NCBI RefSeq assembly: GCF_904848625.1
Contig: NZ_CAJHCP010000016.1
Coordinates: 1-64,000, forward strand
DNA: 64,000 nt
Reading direction: 5' to 3'
From: Paraburkholderia metrosideri
Lineage (GTDB): Bacteria; Pseudomonadota; Gammaproteobacteria; Burkholderiales; Burkholderiaceae
The notes below the pieces were generated by a model, which was given only the letters and a program-made list of their open reading frames with translations, searched no databases and was not told where the DNA came from. A program made the position numbers and the translations under genes. Below, piece after piece: positions 35,498 through 44,065 of this stretch (position 1 is the first letter of the stretch; every line of letters starts with the position of its first letter).

Positions 35498-36877
35498 ATG
35501 AATCCCGAAAGTCCTTTTGCTTCGTCGGCTACGCCCGGCGGTGAGGTTGTCGTTCCCGTTTCCGCGCTCAATCGCGCGATCGGCACGATGCTCGAACGCT
35601 CGTTTCCGCTGGTATGGGTGGCGGGCGAGGTGTCCAATTTCACGCGTGCCGCGAGCGGCCACTGGTATTTCTCGATCAAGGACGCGCAGGCGCAAATGCG
35701 TTGCGTGATGTTTCGCGGACGCGCGCAATACGCGGAATTCACGCCGCGTGAAGGCGACCGTATCGAAGTACGCGCGCTGGTCACGATGTACGAACCGCGC
35801 GGCGAGTTGCAGCTGAACGTCGAAGCGGTACGGCGCACCGGGCAGGGGCGTCTGTACGAGGCGTTTTTGCGGCTGAAGGCGCAGCTCGAAGCCGAGGGTC
35901 TATTCGCCGCCGAGCGCAAGCGCGCGCTGCCATCTCATCCGCGAGCAATCGGGATCGTCACTTCATTGCAGGCTGCGGCGTTGCGCGATGTGCTGACCAC
36001 GCTGTCGCGCCGCGCACCGCACATTCCGGTGATCGTTTATCCGGCGCCGGTGCAAGGCGTGGGCGTCAGCAACAAGCTCGCGGCGATGGTCGATGCCGCC
36101 AATGCGCGACGCGAAGTCGACGTGCTGATCGTGTGCCGTGGCGGCGGATCGATCGAAGACCTGTGGGCGTTCAACGAAGAGGTGCTGGCCCGCGCGATTG
36201 CGGAAAGCGCGATTCCGGTGGTGAGCGGCGTCGGTCACGAAACCGATTTCACGATTGCCGATTTCGCCGCCGACGTGCGCGCGCCAACCCCAACCGGCGC
36301 CGCTGAACTCGTCAGCCCGCAGCGCGTGTTGTTGCTGCGCGAACTCGACCAGCGGCACGCGACGCTTGCGCGCGGATTCGGTCGAATGATGGAGCGGCGT
36401 GCGCAACAACTCGACTGGCTTGCGCGCAGGCTGGTGTCGCCCGCCGAACGTCTCGCGCGGCAACGCACGCATTTGCAGCAACTGAGCGTGCGGCTCGCCT
36501 CCGCCGGCACGCGTCCCGTGCGCGATGCAAAAGCACGTTTTTCTCTGCTGCAGATGCGCTGGCAACGCTGGCGTCCCGATCTTGCCGCGCATCGGGCGAA
36601 GCTTGGCAATCTTTCGCAACGTCTCGACGCGGCATTGTTACGCCAGCATGAACGTCAGCTTGCGCGAATCGGTACGCTTGCCGCACGGCTCGACGTGCTG
36701 AGTCCGCAACGTACGCTGGAGCGTGGTTATGCGGCTGTGCTCGACGCACAGAGCGGCCGCGCGGTGCGTGCGCCTTCGTCATTGAAGCCGGGCCGGCGAC
36801 TGACCGTGCATCTCGCCGAGGGCTCCGCCGACATTGCACTGGCCGACGTGCAACCGCGCCTTACCGACGGTTTCTGA
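35498..36877 (+). CDS. xseA: Exodeoxyribonuclease VII large subunit
   Basis: With XseB degrades single-stranded DNA. 459 residues: OB-fold N-terminus (VSALNRAIGTMLERSFPLVWVAGEVSNF), catalytic central domain with GIVTSLQAAALRDVL, CRGGGSIEDLWAFN and SGVGHETDFTIAD, then a long coiled-coil C-terminal region. An upstream in-frame ATG at 35408 would add 30 residues; the inner start fits family length. XseB is not in this window. Confidence 0.95.
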   Translation: MNPESPFASSATPGGEVVVPVSALNRAIGTMLERSFPLVWVAGEVSNFTRAASGHWYFSIKDAQAQMRCVMFRGRAQYAEFTPREGDRIEVRALVTMYEPRGELQLNVEAVRRTGQGRLYEAFLRLKAQLEAEGLFAAERKRALPSHPRAIGIVTSLQAAALRDVLTTLSRRAPHIPVIVYPAPVQGVGVSNKLAAMVDAANARREVDVLIVCRGGGSIEDLWAFNEEVLARAIAESAIPVVSGVGHETDFTIADFAADVRAPTPTGAAELVSPQRVLLLRELDQRHATLARGFGRMMERRAQQLDWLARRLVSPAERLARQRTHLQQLSVRLASAGTRPVRDAKARFSLLQMRWQRWRPDLAAHRAKLGNLSQRLDAALLRQHERQLARIGTLAARLDVLSPQRTLERGYAAVLDAQSGRAVRAPSSLKPGRRLTVHLAEGSADIALADVQPRLTDGF

Positions 36878-37005
36878 CACTTTGCCGACGCCTTGCGCCT
36901 GCCCGATTCTGACATGCGGCGCGAGGCAGGCACACGACATGCGGCGACCTTCAACGCGCTTCATGCACGGCCTGTTTACCGATCCCGGGCATAAAGTCCG
37001 TTGGT

Positions 37006-37034
37006 TTGCGGGGTTATTCCAACTCGCCTACAAT
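37006..37034 (+). promoter_or_regulatory. Sigma-70 promoter of sodB
   Basis: TTGCGG and TACAAT separated by 17 bp, predicted start near 37041, giving a leader of about 57 nt before the sodB ATG. Well placed between xseA and sodB. Confidence 0.6.
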
Positions 37035-37097
37035 CGAGTGCTCAAAAGCGTTATCCGCAAACTCCCCCACAACAGATACAGACACAAGGAAAGCACC

Positions 37098-37676
37098 ATG
37101 GAACATACGCTCCCGCCGCTGCCGTTCGCGAAAAACGCTCTCGTCCCGCACATGTCGGAAGAGACGCTCGAGTTTCACTATGGCAAGCACCATCAGACCT
37201 ATGTGACCAACCTGAACAATCTGATCAAGGGCACGGAGTTCGAGAACCTGTCGCTCGAAGAGATCGTCAAGAAGTCGTCGGGTGGCGTGTTCAACAACTC
37301 GGCTCAAGTGTGGAACCACACGTTCTTCTGGAACAGCCTGTCGCCGCAAGGTGGCGGTGCTCCGACCGGCGCACTGGCTGACGCGATCAACGCCAAGTGG
37401 GGTTCGTTCGACAAGTTCAAGGAAGAATTCGCCAAGACCGCAGTCGGCACGTTCGGTTCGGGTTGGGCATGGCTCGTGAAGAAGGCTGACGGTTCGCTCG
37501 ACCTCGTGTCGACGAGCAACGCAGCAACGCCGCTGACCACCGACGCAAAGGCACTCCTCACGATCGACGTGTGGGAACACGCGTACTACATCGACTACCG
37601 CAATGCGCGTCCGAAGTTCGTTGAAGCGTACTGGAACATCGTCAACTGGGAATTCGCGTCGAAGAACTTCGCGTAA
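37098..37676 (+). CDS. sodB: Superoxide dismutase [Fe]
   Basis: Converts superoxide to O2 and peroxide in the cytosol. 192 residues. Metal ligands match E. coli numbering: H27, H74, D157 (DVWEHAYY) and H161. The GGGAPTGALADAI and GSGWAWLV segments favour iron over manganese. The open frame starts far upstream, but the conserved N-terminus MEHTLPPLPF and AAGGAAA site set this start. Followed by a strong terminator. Confidence 0.96.
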   Translation: MEHTLPPLPFAKNALVPHMSEETLEFHYGKHHQTYVTNLNNLIKGTEFENLSLEEIVKKSSGGVFNNSAQVWNHTFFWNSLSPQGGGAPTGALADAINAKWGSFDKFKEEFAKTAVGTFGSGWAWLVKKADGSLDLVSTSNAATPLTTDAKALLTIDVWEHAYYIDYRNARPKFVEAYWNIVNWEFASKNFA

Positions 37677-37752
37677 GACTGCCGATAGTGCGTCTTTGCG
37701 TAACGTCTGACTCTTGCGCAAGCGCCAACAGCTGGCAACACCGGTAGTACGA

Positions 37753-37788
37753 CAGAAAGCCCTCACGTGTGAGGGCTTTCTGTTTTTT
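37753..37788 (+). terminator. Intrinsic terminator after sodB
   Basis: Perfect 14-bp stem cagaaagccctcac / gtgagggctttctg, tight loop, then a six-T run. Confidence 0.93.
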
Positions 37789-37865
37789 GGGTCCGCGATA
37801 ATGGGTTTATGTGAGTCGTCCGTAGCAAAGTGTGATCGATAAATAGCAAGACAGTCAGAGGCACG

Positions 37866-40241
37866 ATGGACCGCAATCAGATTCTGGAACTCGCGATGGC
37901 ACGCCACCTCGCGGGCGCGTTCGGCGAAGCGCGCGAACTGTACGAAAATGCGCTCGCCAGCGAGCCAGCGGATGCAAACGTGATGTTCCGGCTCGGCGTG
38001 CTCGACATGCAGACCGGTGCGAATGACAGCGCACTCCACTGGCTCGACCGTGCATTGAAGCACGCTCCCAGTACGGCGAAATATCACTTCGTCCGTGGAC
38101 ATGTGCTTGCTGCCGAACAACGGCTCGGCGAAGCAATTGGCGCATACCGGCAAGCACTTGCCGTAGACCCCGCTTCCGCCGATGTGCTGTGCGCATTGGC
38201 ATCGGCGTTGCAGACCAGTGCCGACTATCCGGCGGCCATCGAATCCTATACGGCGGCGCTCGCGCTCGAACCCGCTCACACCGACGCGCTCAACAATCTG
38301 GGCAATTGCCACCGTCAACGCGGCGATACGCACGCCGCTGAAGCCGCGTATCGCCGCGCACTCGCATTGCATCCCGACGACGCCAACGCGCTTACGAATC
38401 TCGGTACGCTGCTCGAGTCGAGTGGCCGTCCGGACGAAGCTCTGGCGTTGCTCGAAGCGGCCGTGCGCGCGGCGCCCGCGTCGGCTTATGCACTGGTGAA
38501 TCTCGGCGTTGCGCTTCAGCAGCGAGGCGAGTCCGCAAACGCCGTCACGCTGCTCACGCGAGCGCTGGAACTCGATCCGGCCGTCCCCGAAGCCGCATAC
38601 AACCTGGCCAACGCATTGCATGCTCTCGGCAGACGGCGTGAAGCGGCGCTCCACTATCAAAAGGCACTGGCGCAATCGCCCACACATGCAGATGCCTATA
38701 ACAATCTGGGCATCGTCTACCAGGAATCGGGCGCGCATGACGACGCGGAGAAAGCGTTCGACGCGGCGATCCGTTTGCGCCCGCGCTTCGTCGCCGCGCT
38801 CAACAACGCCGCGACGCTCAAGCGCAAGCTTGGGCGTATCGCGGAGGCGCAGGCTCATCTGCGAGAAGCGCTGAGCGTCGATCCCCATCACTCCGTCACG
38901 TATAACAATCTGGGTAACGTGCTGAAGGACCAAGGGCGTCTCGATGATGGCATCGACAGTTATCGGCGCTCGCTCGCGTGCGACCCGGACAACCTGATCG
39001 CGCACAGCAATCTCGCGTATGGCCTGACCTTCCAGGCCGAGCATTCGCAACCTCTGCTGGACGAATGTCTGCGCTGGTCGTTGCAGCACGAGACGCGTTA
39101 TCTCGCCACTCACCAACCGCATGCCAACGATCCAACGCCGTCGCGGCGTTTGCGTATCGGCTACGTATCGCCGGATTTTCGCGATCATTGTCAGACGCTG
39201 TTCACGTTGCCGCTGCTGTCGCATCACGATCATGTGCAGTTCGAGGTCTTCTGTTATGCAAGCGTGACGCGGCCCGACGATCTGACGCAACGCGTCGCAT
39301 CGTATGCCGACGTATGGCGCGACGTGCGCGAACTCGACGACGCGCGGCTCGCGCAATTGATCCGCGACGACCGCATCGACATTCTGGTTGACCTGACCAT
39401 GCATATGGCGGACGGGCGCCCATTGCTGTTCGCTCGCAAGCCCGCGCCGGTGCAGATTGCATGGCTCGCTTATCCGGGAACGACTGGCATGCGCTCGATC
39501 GATTACCGGCTGACCGATCCCTGGCTTGATCCCGCTGGCGTTGATGACCAGTACAGCGAACGTTCGATCCGTCTACCGGATTCGTTCTGGTGCTACGACC
39601 CACTGACGGATACACCGACGGTCAATGCGCTGCCCGCGCTCACCAATGGATACCCGACGTTCGGCTGCCTGAACAACCCGTGCAAGCTGAGCGACGCCAC
39701 GTTCAGGATGTGGGGCGACGTGATGCGTGAAGTGAAGGATGCGCGGCTGTTGCTGATGGCGCCCGATGGGCCGGCTCGCACGCGTCTGGCTGAACGGCTC
39801 GGCAAAGTGGGGATCGACGTCGAACGAATCGCTTTCGCTCCGTTCCAGCCACGCGCGGACTATCTGCGCACCTATCACCGGATCGATGTGGGTCTCGATA
39901 CGTTTCCCTACAACGGCCACACCACCAGCCTCGACTCGTCCTGGATGGGCGTGCCGGTCGTCACGCGGGTTGGCGAAACGGCGGCGGGGCGCGCGGGGCT
40001 GAGCCAGTCGGCGAATTTGGGGTTGCGCGAACTGGTCGCTGAAAGCGATGCGCGGTTTGTCGACATCGCGGTCGGACTGGTGCGGGACCTGCCTCGGCTG
40101 AGCGCCATACGCGCGAGCTTGCGCGCACGCCTCGAAGCGTCGCCGTTGATGAACGGCACGCGCTTTGCTGCGCATGCCGAGACGGTTTATCGCACGGTCT
40201 GGACCGAGTGGTGTGGGCGGCGGGGTGGGACCGACCGGTGA
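37866..40241 (+). CDS. TPR/GT41 protein, O-GlcNAc transferase-like
   Basis: 791 residues. The first ~400 are about eleven TPR units (for example LGNCHRQRGDTHAAEAAYRRAL and ALNNLGN-type repeats). The rest is a glycosyltransferase-41 region as in OGT/SPINDLY: LRIGYVSPDFRDHC with the probable catalytic-region His, VQIAWLAYPGTTGMRSIDYR, and DVGLDTFPYNGHTTSLDSSW for nucleotide-sugar binding. Such bacterial proteins are thought to glycosylate protein substrates, which often sit in appendage or adhesin clusters; none is adjacent, so the target is unknown. No signal peptide. Confidence 0.88.
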   Translation: MDRNQILELAMARHLAGAFGEARELYENALASEPADANVMFRLGVLDMQTGANDSALHWLDRALKHAPSTAKYHFVRGHVLAAEQRLGEAIGAYRQALAVDPASADVLCALASALQTSADYPAAIESYTAALALEPAHTDALNNLGNCHRQRGDTHAAEAAYRRALALHPDDANALTNLGTLLESSGRPDEALALLEAAVRAAPASAYALVNLGVALQQRGESANAVTLLTRALELDPAVPEAAYNLANALHALGRRREAALHYQKALAQSPTHADAYNNLGIVYQESGAHDDAEKAFDAAIRLRPRFVAALNNAATLKRKLGRIAEAQAHLREALSVDPHHSVTYNNLGNVLKDQGRLDDGIDSYRRSLACDPDNLIAHSNLAYGLTFQAEHSQPLLDECLRWSLQHETRYLATHQPHANDPTPSRRLRIGYVSPDFRDHCQTLFTLPLLSHHDHVQFEVFCYASVTRPDDLTQRVASYADVWRDVRELDDARLAQLIRDDRIDILVDLTMHMADGRPLLFARKPAPVQIAWLAYPGTTGMRSIDYRLTDPWLDPAGVDDQYSERSIRLPDSFWCYDPLTDTPTVNALPALTNGYPTFGCLNNPCKLSDATFRMWGDVMREVKDARLLLMAPDGPARTRLAERLGKVGIDVERIAFAPFQPRADYLRTYHRIDVGLDTFPYNGHTTSLDSSWMGVPVVTRVGETAAGRAGLSQSANLGLRELVAESDARFVDIAVGLVRDLPRLSAIRASLRARLEASPLMNGTRFAAHAETVYRTVWTEWCGRRGGTDR

Positions 40242-40255
40242 CAAAAAGTTGTCAC
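40238..40255. other. Hairpin at the GT41 stop codon
   Basis: Perfect gtgacaa-aaag-ttgtcac hairpin overlapping the stop codon. No T-run, so it may be a weak terminator or mRNA stabiliser. Confidence 0.4.
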
Positions 40256-40367
40256 AGTTGGTAACTGGGCGAGGCTTGCTGGTTTCGATTGCGAGCGCAA
40301 CCCGCTGCGTTGGCTGGTTCGTTGGCCCGCCGGCACGTTTTACGTGCGCGCCGCGTCCGGGGCTGCC

Positions 40368-40667
40368 TCAGGGCTGCACGGACGCGCCACCCCCCGAGCC
40401 GGAATCCGTCGAAGTCTGACGACGCCGATGGCCTCGGCCGCCGTTCGACGACGGCGAACTGGCGGGCGCGACGGGAGGTGGCGGGTGATTCATGTACTGA
40501 AAGTTGTCGGAGATGGCGGCGGTGGTGCTGGAGAAGTTCGTGACCGGATGCTGGATCACGTCGCTCTGCACAGTCTGATCCGACTGCGCGAAGACGGTCG
40601 ACGAGCCGGCCAAACCGGACAAAGAAGCGACACAGGCCGCGCCCACAGTGAAAACGAGCCGATTCAT
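40368..40667 (-). CDS. Small exported protein of unknown function
   Basis: 99 residues starting MNRLVFTVGAACVASLSGLA, a clear Sec signal with cleavage likely near TVFAQ (about residue 27). The mature part is Ser/Pro/Gly/Gln-rich, low-complexity, with a basic RGHRRRQ segment and no cysteine. AGGA is near the ATG. I recognise no family. It is convergent with the GT41 gene. Confidence 0.6.
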   Translation of the reverse strand: MNRLVFTVGAACVASLSGLAGSSTVFAQSDQTVQSDVIQHPVTNFSSTTAAISDNFQYMNHPPPPVAPASSPSSNGGRGHRRRQTSTDSGSGGGASVQP

Positions 40668-41039
40668 TGAGTCATCCTTTGTTTTGTTGACGGCCGCCGA
40701 TGCTGGCCGATGCTTGTCCGTGCGGCGGGTGGCGAGGTCGCGGGGCACTCTCCCGGGGTTCCGGAGTCAGGCTTGGCGCTTACGCGCAGCGGTTCTCACC
40801 GCACCCTCGCACTCCGGTTCGCAGCGAGTTTATGCCGCTTGATGCAGAATTTGATTGCTGCCGCGCTTACAAGCGTTACCCGATATGACGCAATCGATAG
40901 CGCTGGCGATTCAGGTATGCTCGCGGCTCGCGCGGCCCACGTGCGGGGCGCAGCAATAAACTTTCTGTAACGATCCAGTAACCACGAACCGGGCCGATTG
41001 GCCTAACGTTTGAATTCCGATCCTCTGAAGTGCACCAGC
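40668..41039. other. Divergent spacer upstream of the glycine-zipper lipoprotein
   Basis: 372 bp between the small exported protein and the lipoprotein. Open frames on both strands have no domain. I see no clear promoter, hairpin or RNA gene. Confidence 0.45.
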
Positions 41040-41585
41040 ATGATTTCCAGAACTAAAACCATCAGTCTCGCGATACCGGCCGTCATTGTTGCGCTCGCGC
41101 TGGGCGGCTGCGCGGTTGCGCCTCCCAGCGGTCCGAGCATCGTCGCGCTGCCACGTAGCGGCGAGACGCTCGGCCAGTTCCAGCAAAACGACTATGAGTG
41201 CCGCGACTACGCGTACCGTTCGACCGATCCGAACGGCACCGCATCGCAAGCGGCCACCACCAACAGCGTCAACAGCGCGGCCTTGGGCACACTTGGTGGC
41301 GCGGCCCTCGGCGCTCTGATCGGTGCGGCAGCTGGCAACGCGGGCGCGGGCGCGGCGATTGGCGCGGGCAGCGGTCTGCTGATCGGCGGCTCGAATGGCG
41401 CAAATAGCGCGCAGTATTCCGCAGCGGGCCTGCAGGCACGCTATGACACGGCGTACGCTCAGTGCATGACCTCGAAGGGTGAAACAATCCAGCCGCGCGG
41501 TTACTACGCCGCGCCGCAGCCGGTGTATGTTGCGCCGCAGCCTTACTACGCTCCGCCGCCGCCGGCCATGTACGCGCCGTATTAA
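41040..41585 (+). CDS. Glycine-zipper lipoprotein
   Basis: 181 residues. Signal sequence with lipobox LALGGC (Cys about 23) indicates lipidation. A glycine-zipper membrane segment follows (GGAALGALIGAAAGNAGAGA and onward), the pattern of YMGG/OmpA-associated and SlyB-like proteins, then a Tyr/Pro-rich tail (YYAAPQPVYVAPQPYYAPPP). Likely outer-membrane associated; precise role unknown. An upstream in-frame ATG is less likely because the signal starts here. Confidence 0.82.
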   Translation: MISRTKTISLAIPAVIVALALGGCAVAPPSGPSIVALPRSGETLGQFQQNDYECRDYAYRSTDPNGTASQAATTNSVNSAALGTLGGAALGALIGAAAGNAGAGAAIGAGSGLLIGGSNGANSAQYSAAGLQARYDTAYAQCMTSKGETIQPRGYYAAPQPVYVAPQPYYAPPPPAMYAPY

Positions 41586-41865
41586 TCAGCATAAATCCGC
41601 CTACTCGCTTGGTCGCGTCGCGTCTTTGTTGAACCCGGCAAAGGGTTGTAAAGATTCCGTCATCTCTGGCGGAAACACGCGACACCATGGCGACAGCGCC
41701 GCCGGCAAAGGGCGTACGTTTGGATGGAGTGTATGACCGCTGCCTGAATAGGCGGTCCTGCGCGGTCAGTCACATCCAGCTTATCCCTGCCGGCATGAGA
41801 CGTTTTTTACTCCGCCATCTGACGCGGAGCGCTCCCGGCGCGGTGCGAAAAAAAACGAGGCGATT

Positions 41866-43707
41866 ATGCGGAGACCCAAAACCGGCCCACGTGTTCCGAG
41901 TGTGGGGTCGAGCGTGTGCGCGTGGCTCGCGACAGCTTTGATCGTCGCTGTGTTCGTTTCGTGCGGCGGGGGCGGAGGCGGCTCGGGTGCGGATGGTTCA
42001 GCCGCGCCGTCATCGGGTTCCGGAGGTAGCAGCGGAGCCGGCAATCCTGGCGGGAGTGCAACCGGCGGCGGCACGACTAGTGGCACGGGGACCTCGTCGA
42101 CGGGAACGGGTAGCGGCGGTGGCAGCGGTAGCAGTGGTAGCGGCACGACCACGGGTACCGGATCAGCCACTGGCTCAGGCAGTTCGTCCACATCAACCAT
42201 CGCCTACGCGACCGATGTCCTGATGCATCACAATGATCTCGCGCGCACCGGCCAGATGCTCGCCGAGACCACACTGACTCCCACCAACGTCAATTCCGCC
42301 AGCTTCGGTAAGGTCGCGTTTCTTGCCGCCGATGGCAAGGTCGACGGACAACCGCTCTTCGTCACCAGTCTGCCGATAGGCGGCGCATCTCACGACGTCG
42401 TCTACGTCGTCACCGAACACGACAGTGTCTACGCGTACGACGCCAATACCTTCGCCCAACTGTGGAAAGTTTCTCTAGTTGGAAGCGGCGAAACCGCCAG
42501 CGACGACCGGGGCTGTCAGGACATCACGCCGGAAATCGGCATTACGTCGACGCCGGTGATCGACCGCAATCGCGGCACCAATGGCGTGCTCTATGCCGTT
42601 GCGATGACGAAAGACGGTAGCGGCGGCTACCATCATCGCCTCCACGCGCTTGATCTCGTCACCGGCTCAGAAGTGCTCGGCGGCCCGACGGAGATCGCGG
42701 CCACGTACCCCGGCAACGGCGCGGGGAGCGTCAACGGTGTGATCACGTTCAACCCGGCGCTACATGCGGTGCGTGCGGCGCTTACGCTGGTCGGCGGCAA
42801 TATTTATATGGGCTGGACGGCGCACTGCATGTCGGGTGCTTATAGCGGCTGGCTGATGGCGTATAGCGCCGACACACTCAAGCAGACGAGTGCGCTGAAC
42901 GTCGCGCCGAACGGCAGCCAGGGATCGGTGTGGATGGCAGGTTCGGGGATGGCGTCGGACGGCACGTCACTCTATGTCGTTGATGGCAACGGCACGTTCG
43001 GCACGACGCTGAACGCGCAGGGCTTTCCCGTCGATGGCGACTATGGCAACTCCCTGATGAAGTTGTCGTTGGGCGCTTTGCAGGTGACCGACTACTTCGC
43101 AATGGATAACGTCGTAGCTGAAGCCACCGCCGACAATGATTTCGGCTCGGGTGGCGTGATGCTGCTGCCGGATCAGACGACTGCCGGCGGGGTTGTCAAA
43201 CATCTTGCGGTGGCCGCGGGTAAAGACAACATCATTTATGTCGTCGATCGCGACTCGATGGGCAAATTCAACCCGACGACCAACAACATCTGGCAGGAAC
43301 TGATCGGTACCCTGGCGGGCGGTATTTGGGGATCGCCGGCCTATTACGGGGGAGTGGTGTATTACGGTGGTTTGAGCGACAACCTGAAAGCGTTGCCGGT
43401 GACGGCCGCGATGCTGGCGACTACCGCAGCTTCAAAGAGTCCGACGACATTTGCCTATCCCGGTGCGACGCCGGCTGTGTCGGCTAATGGTGCGAGCAAT
43501 GCCATTGTGTGGGCTGCGGAAAACGGCACGACCGGCGCTTTGCATGCCTACGACGCCAGCAATCTCGCGCGTGAGTTGTACAACAGCAATCAGGCCGGAA
43601 CGCGGGATCAATGGGGCGCCGGCAACAAGTTCATTACGCCGATGATCGCGCGAGGGAAAGTTTATGTGGGGGCGACTAACGGGGTGGCGGTGTTTGGTTT
43701 GCTGTGA
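41866..43707 (+). CDS. PQQ-like beta-propeller lipoprotein
   Basis: 613 residues. Signal with lipobox VFVSC (Cys about 33), followed by a ~75-residue Gly/Ser/Thr linker (G and S runs), then a beta-propeller with PQQ-type blades (YVVTEHDSVYAYDANT, STPVIDRNRGTNGVLYAV, WGSPAYYGGVVYYGG, GALHAYDAS). No PQQ-ligand or haem motif is obvious, so it may be a structural or binding propeller rather than a dehydrogenase. The linker suggests surface or periplasm-spanning display. Followed by a terminator; neighbours give no clue. Confidence 0.8.
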   Translation: MRRPKTGPRVPSVGSSVCAWLATALIVAVFVSCGGGGGGSGADGSAAPSSGSGGSSGAGNPGGSATGGGTTSGTGTSSTGTGSGGGSGSSGSGTTTGTGSATGSGSSSTSTIAYATDVLMHHNDLARTGQMLAETTLTPTNVNSASFGKVAFLAADGKVDGQPLFVTSLPIGGASHDVVYVVTEHDSVYAYDANTFAQLWKVSLVGSGETASDDRGCQDITPEIGITSTPVIDRNRGTNGVLYAVAMTKDGSGGYHHRLHALDLVTGSEVLGGPTEIAATYPGNGAGSVNGVITFNPALHAVRAALTLVGGNIYMGWTAHCMSGAYSGWLMAYSADTLKQTSALNVAPNGSQGSVWMAGSGMASDGTSLYVVDGNGTFGTTLNAQGFPVDGDYGNSLMKLSLGALQVTDYFAMDNVVAEATADNDFGSGGVMLLPDQTTAGGVVKHLAVAAGKDNIIYVVDRDSMGKFNPTTNNIWQELIGTLAGGIWGSPAYYGGVVYYGGLSDNLKALPVTAAMLATTAASKSPTTFAYPGATPAVSANGASNAIVWAAENGTTGALHAYDASNLARELYNSNQAGTRDQWGAGNKFITPMIARGKVYVGATNGVAVFGLL

Positions 43708-44065
43708 GGGTATGGAGGCGTGGCTGACGGCGAAGATGGATCTTTGAGAGGAGCGGGTCGGGACGGGTAGGAGCGGAGCTGGCGTGCAGGAAGCGGCTGG
43801 ACGGGAGAGGCGGATACGCAGGCGCAAGGAGGAACACTCTCCGCTTTTAGAGGCTGCTGGCAGCGGCCGAGGTGCGAGCTTTGTGCCGATGAACCGCTCG
43901 TCGTCTTTTTAGTAACGACCAGGATTACCGTTGCTCGGTCGTACAAGCCCCTGCTCATCACAAGCAGGGGCTTTTCGCTAACGGCGCGGCTGCTACTTCG
44001 CTCTCACATTGCGACAATCGCCACGGGTTGCCATTCAGCACGAATCGCGCGACGTGACGCACTCG
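43708..44065. other. Convergent spacer with terminator
   Basis: 358 bp between the propeller lipoprotein and the NYN gene. The only clear structure is the hairpin described separately. Open frames have no domain. Confidence 0.5.
43945..43977 (+). terminator. Hairpin terminator after the propeller lipoprotein
   Basis: Perfect 11-bp stem aagcccctgct / agcaggggctt with a seven-base loop and a short T-run (cttttcg). Confidence 0.75.

Noticed and set aside
37014..39404. 796-codon open frame on the minus strand opposite sodB and the GT41 gene
   Set aside because: It is antisense to two genes with clear domains, has no recognisable domain, and its Arg/Gly/Val-rich composition is what the third-position GC of the real frame produces.
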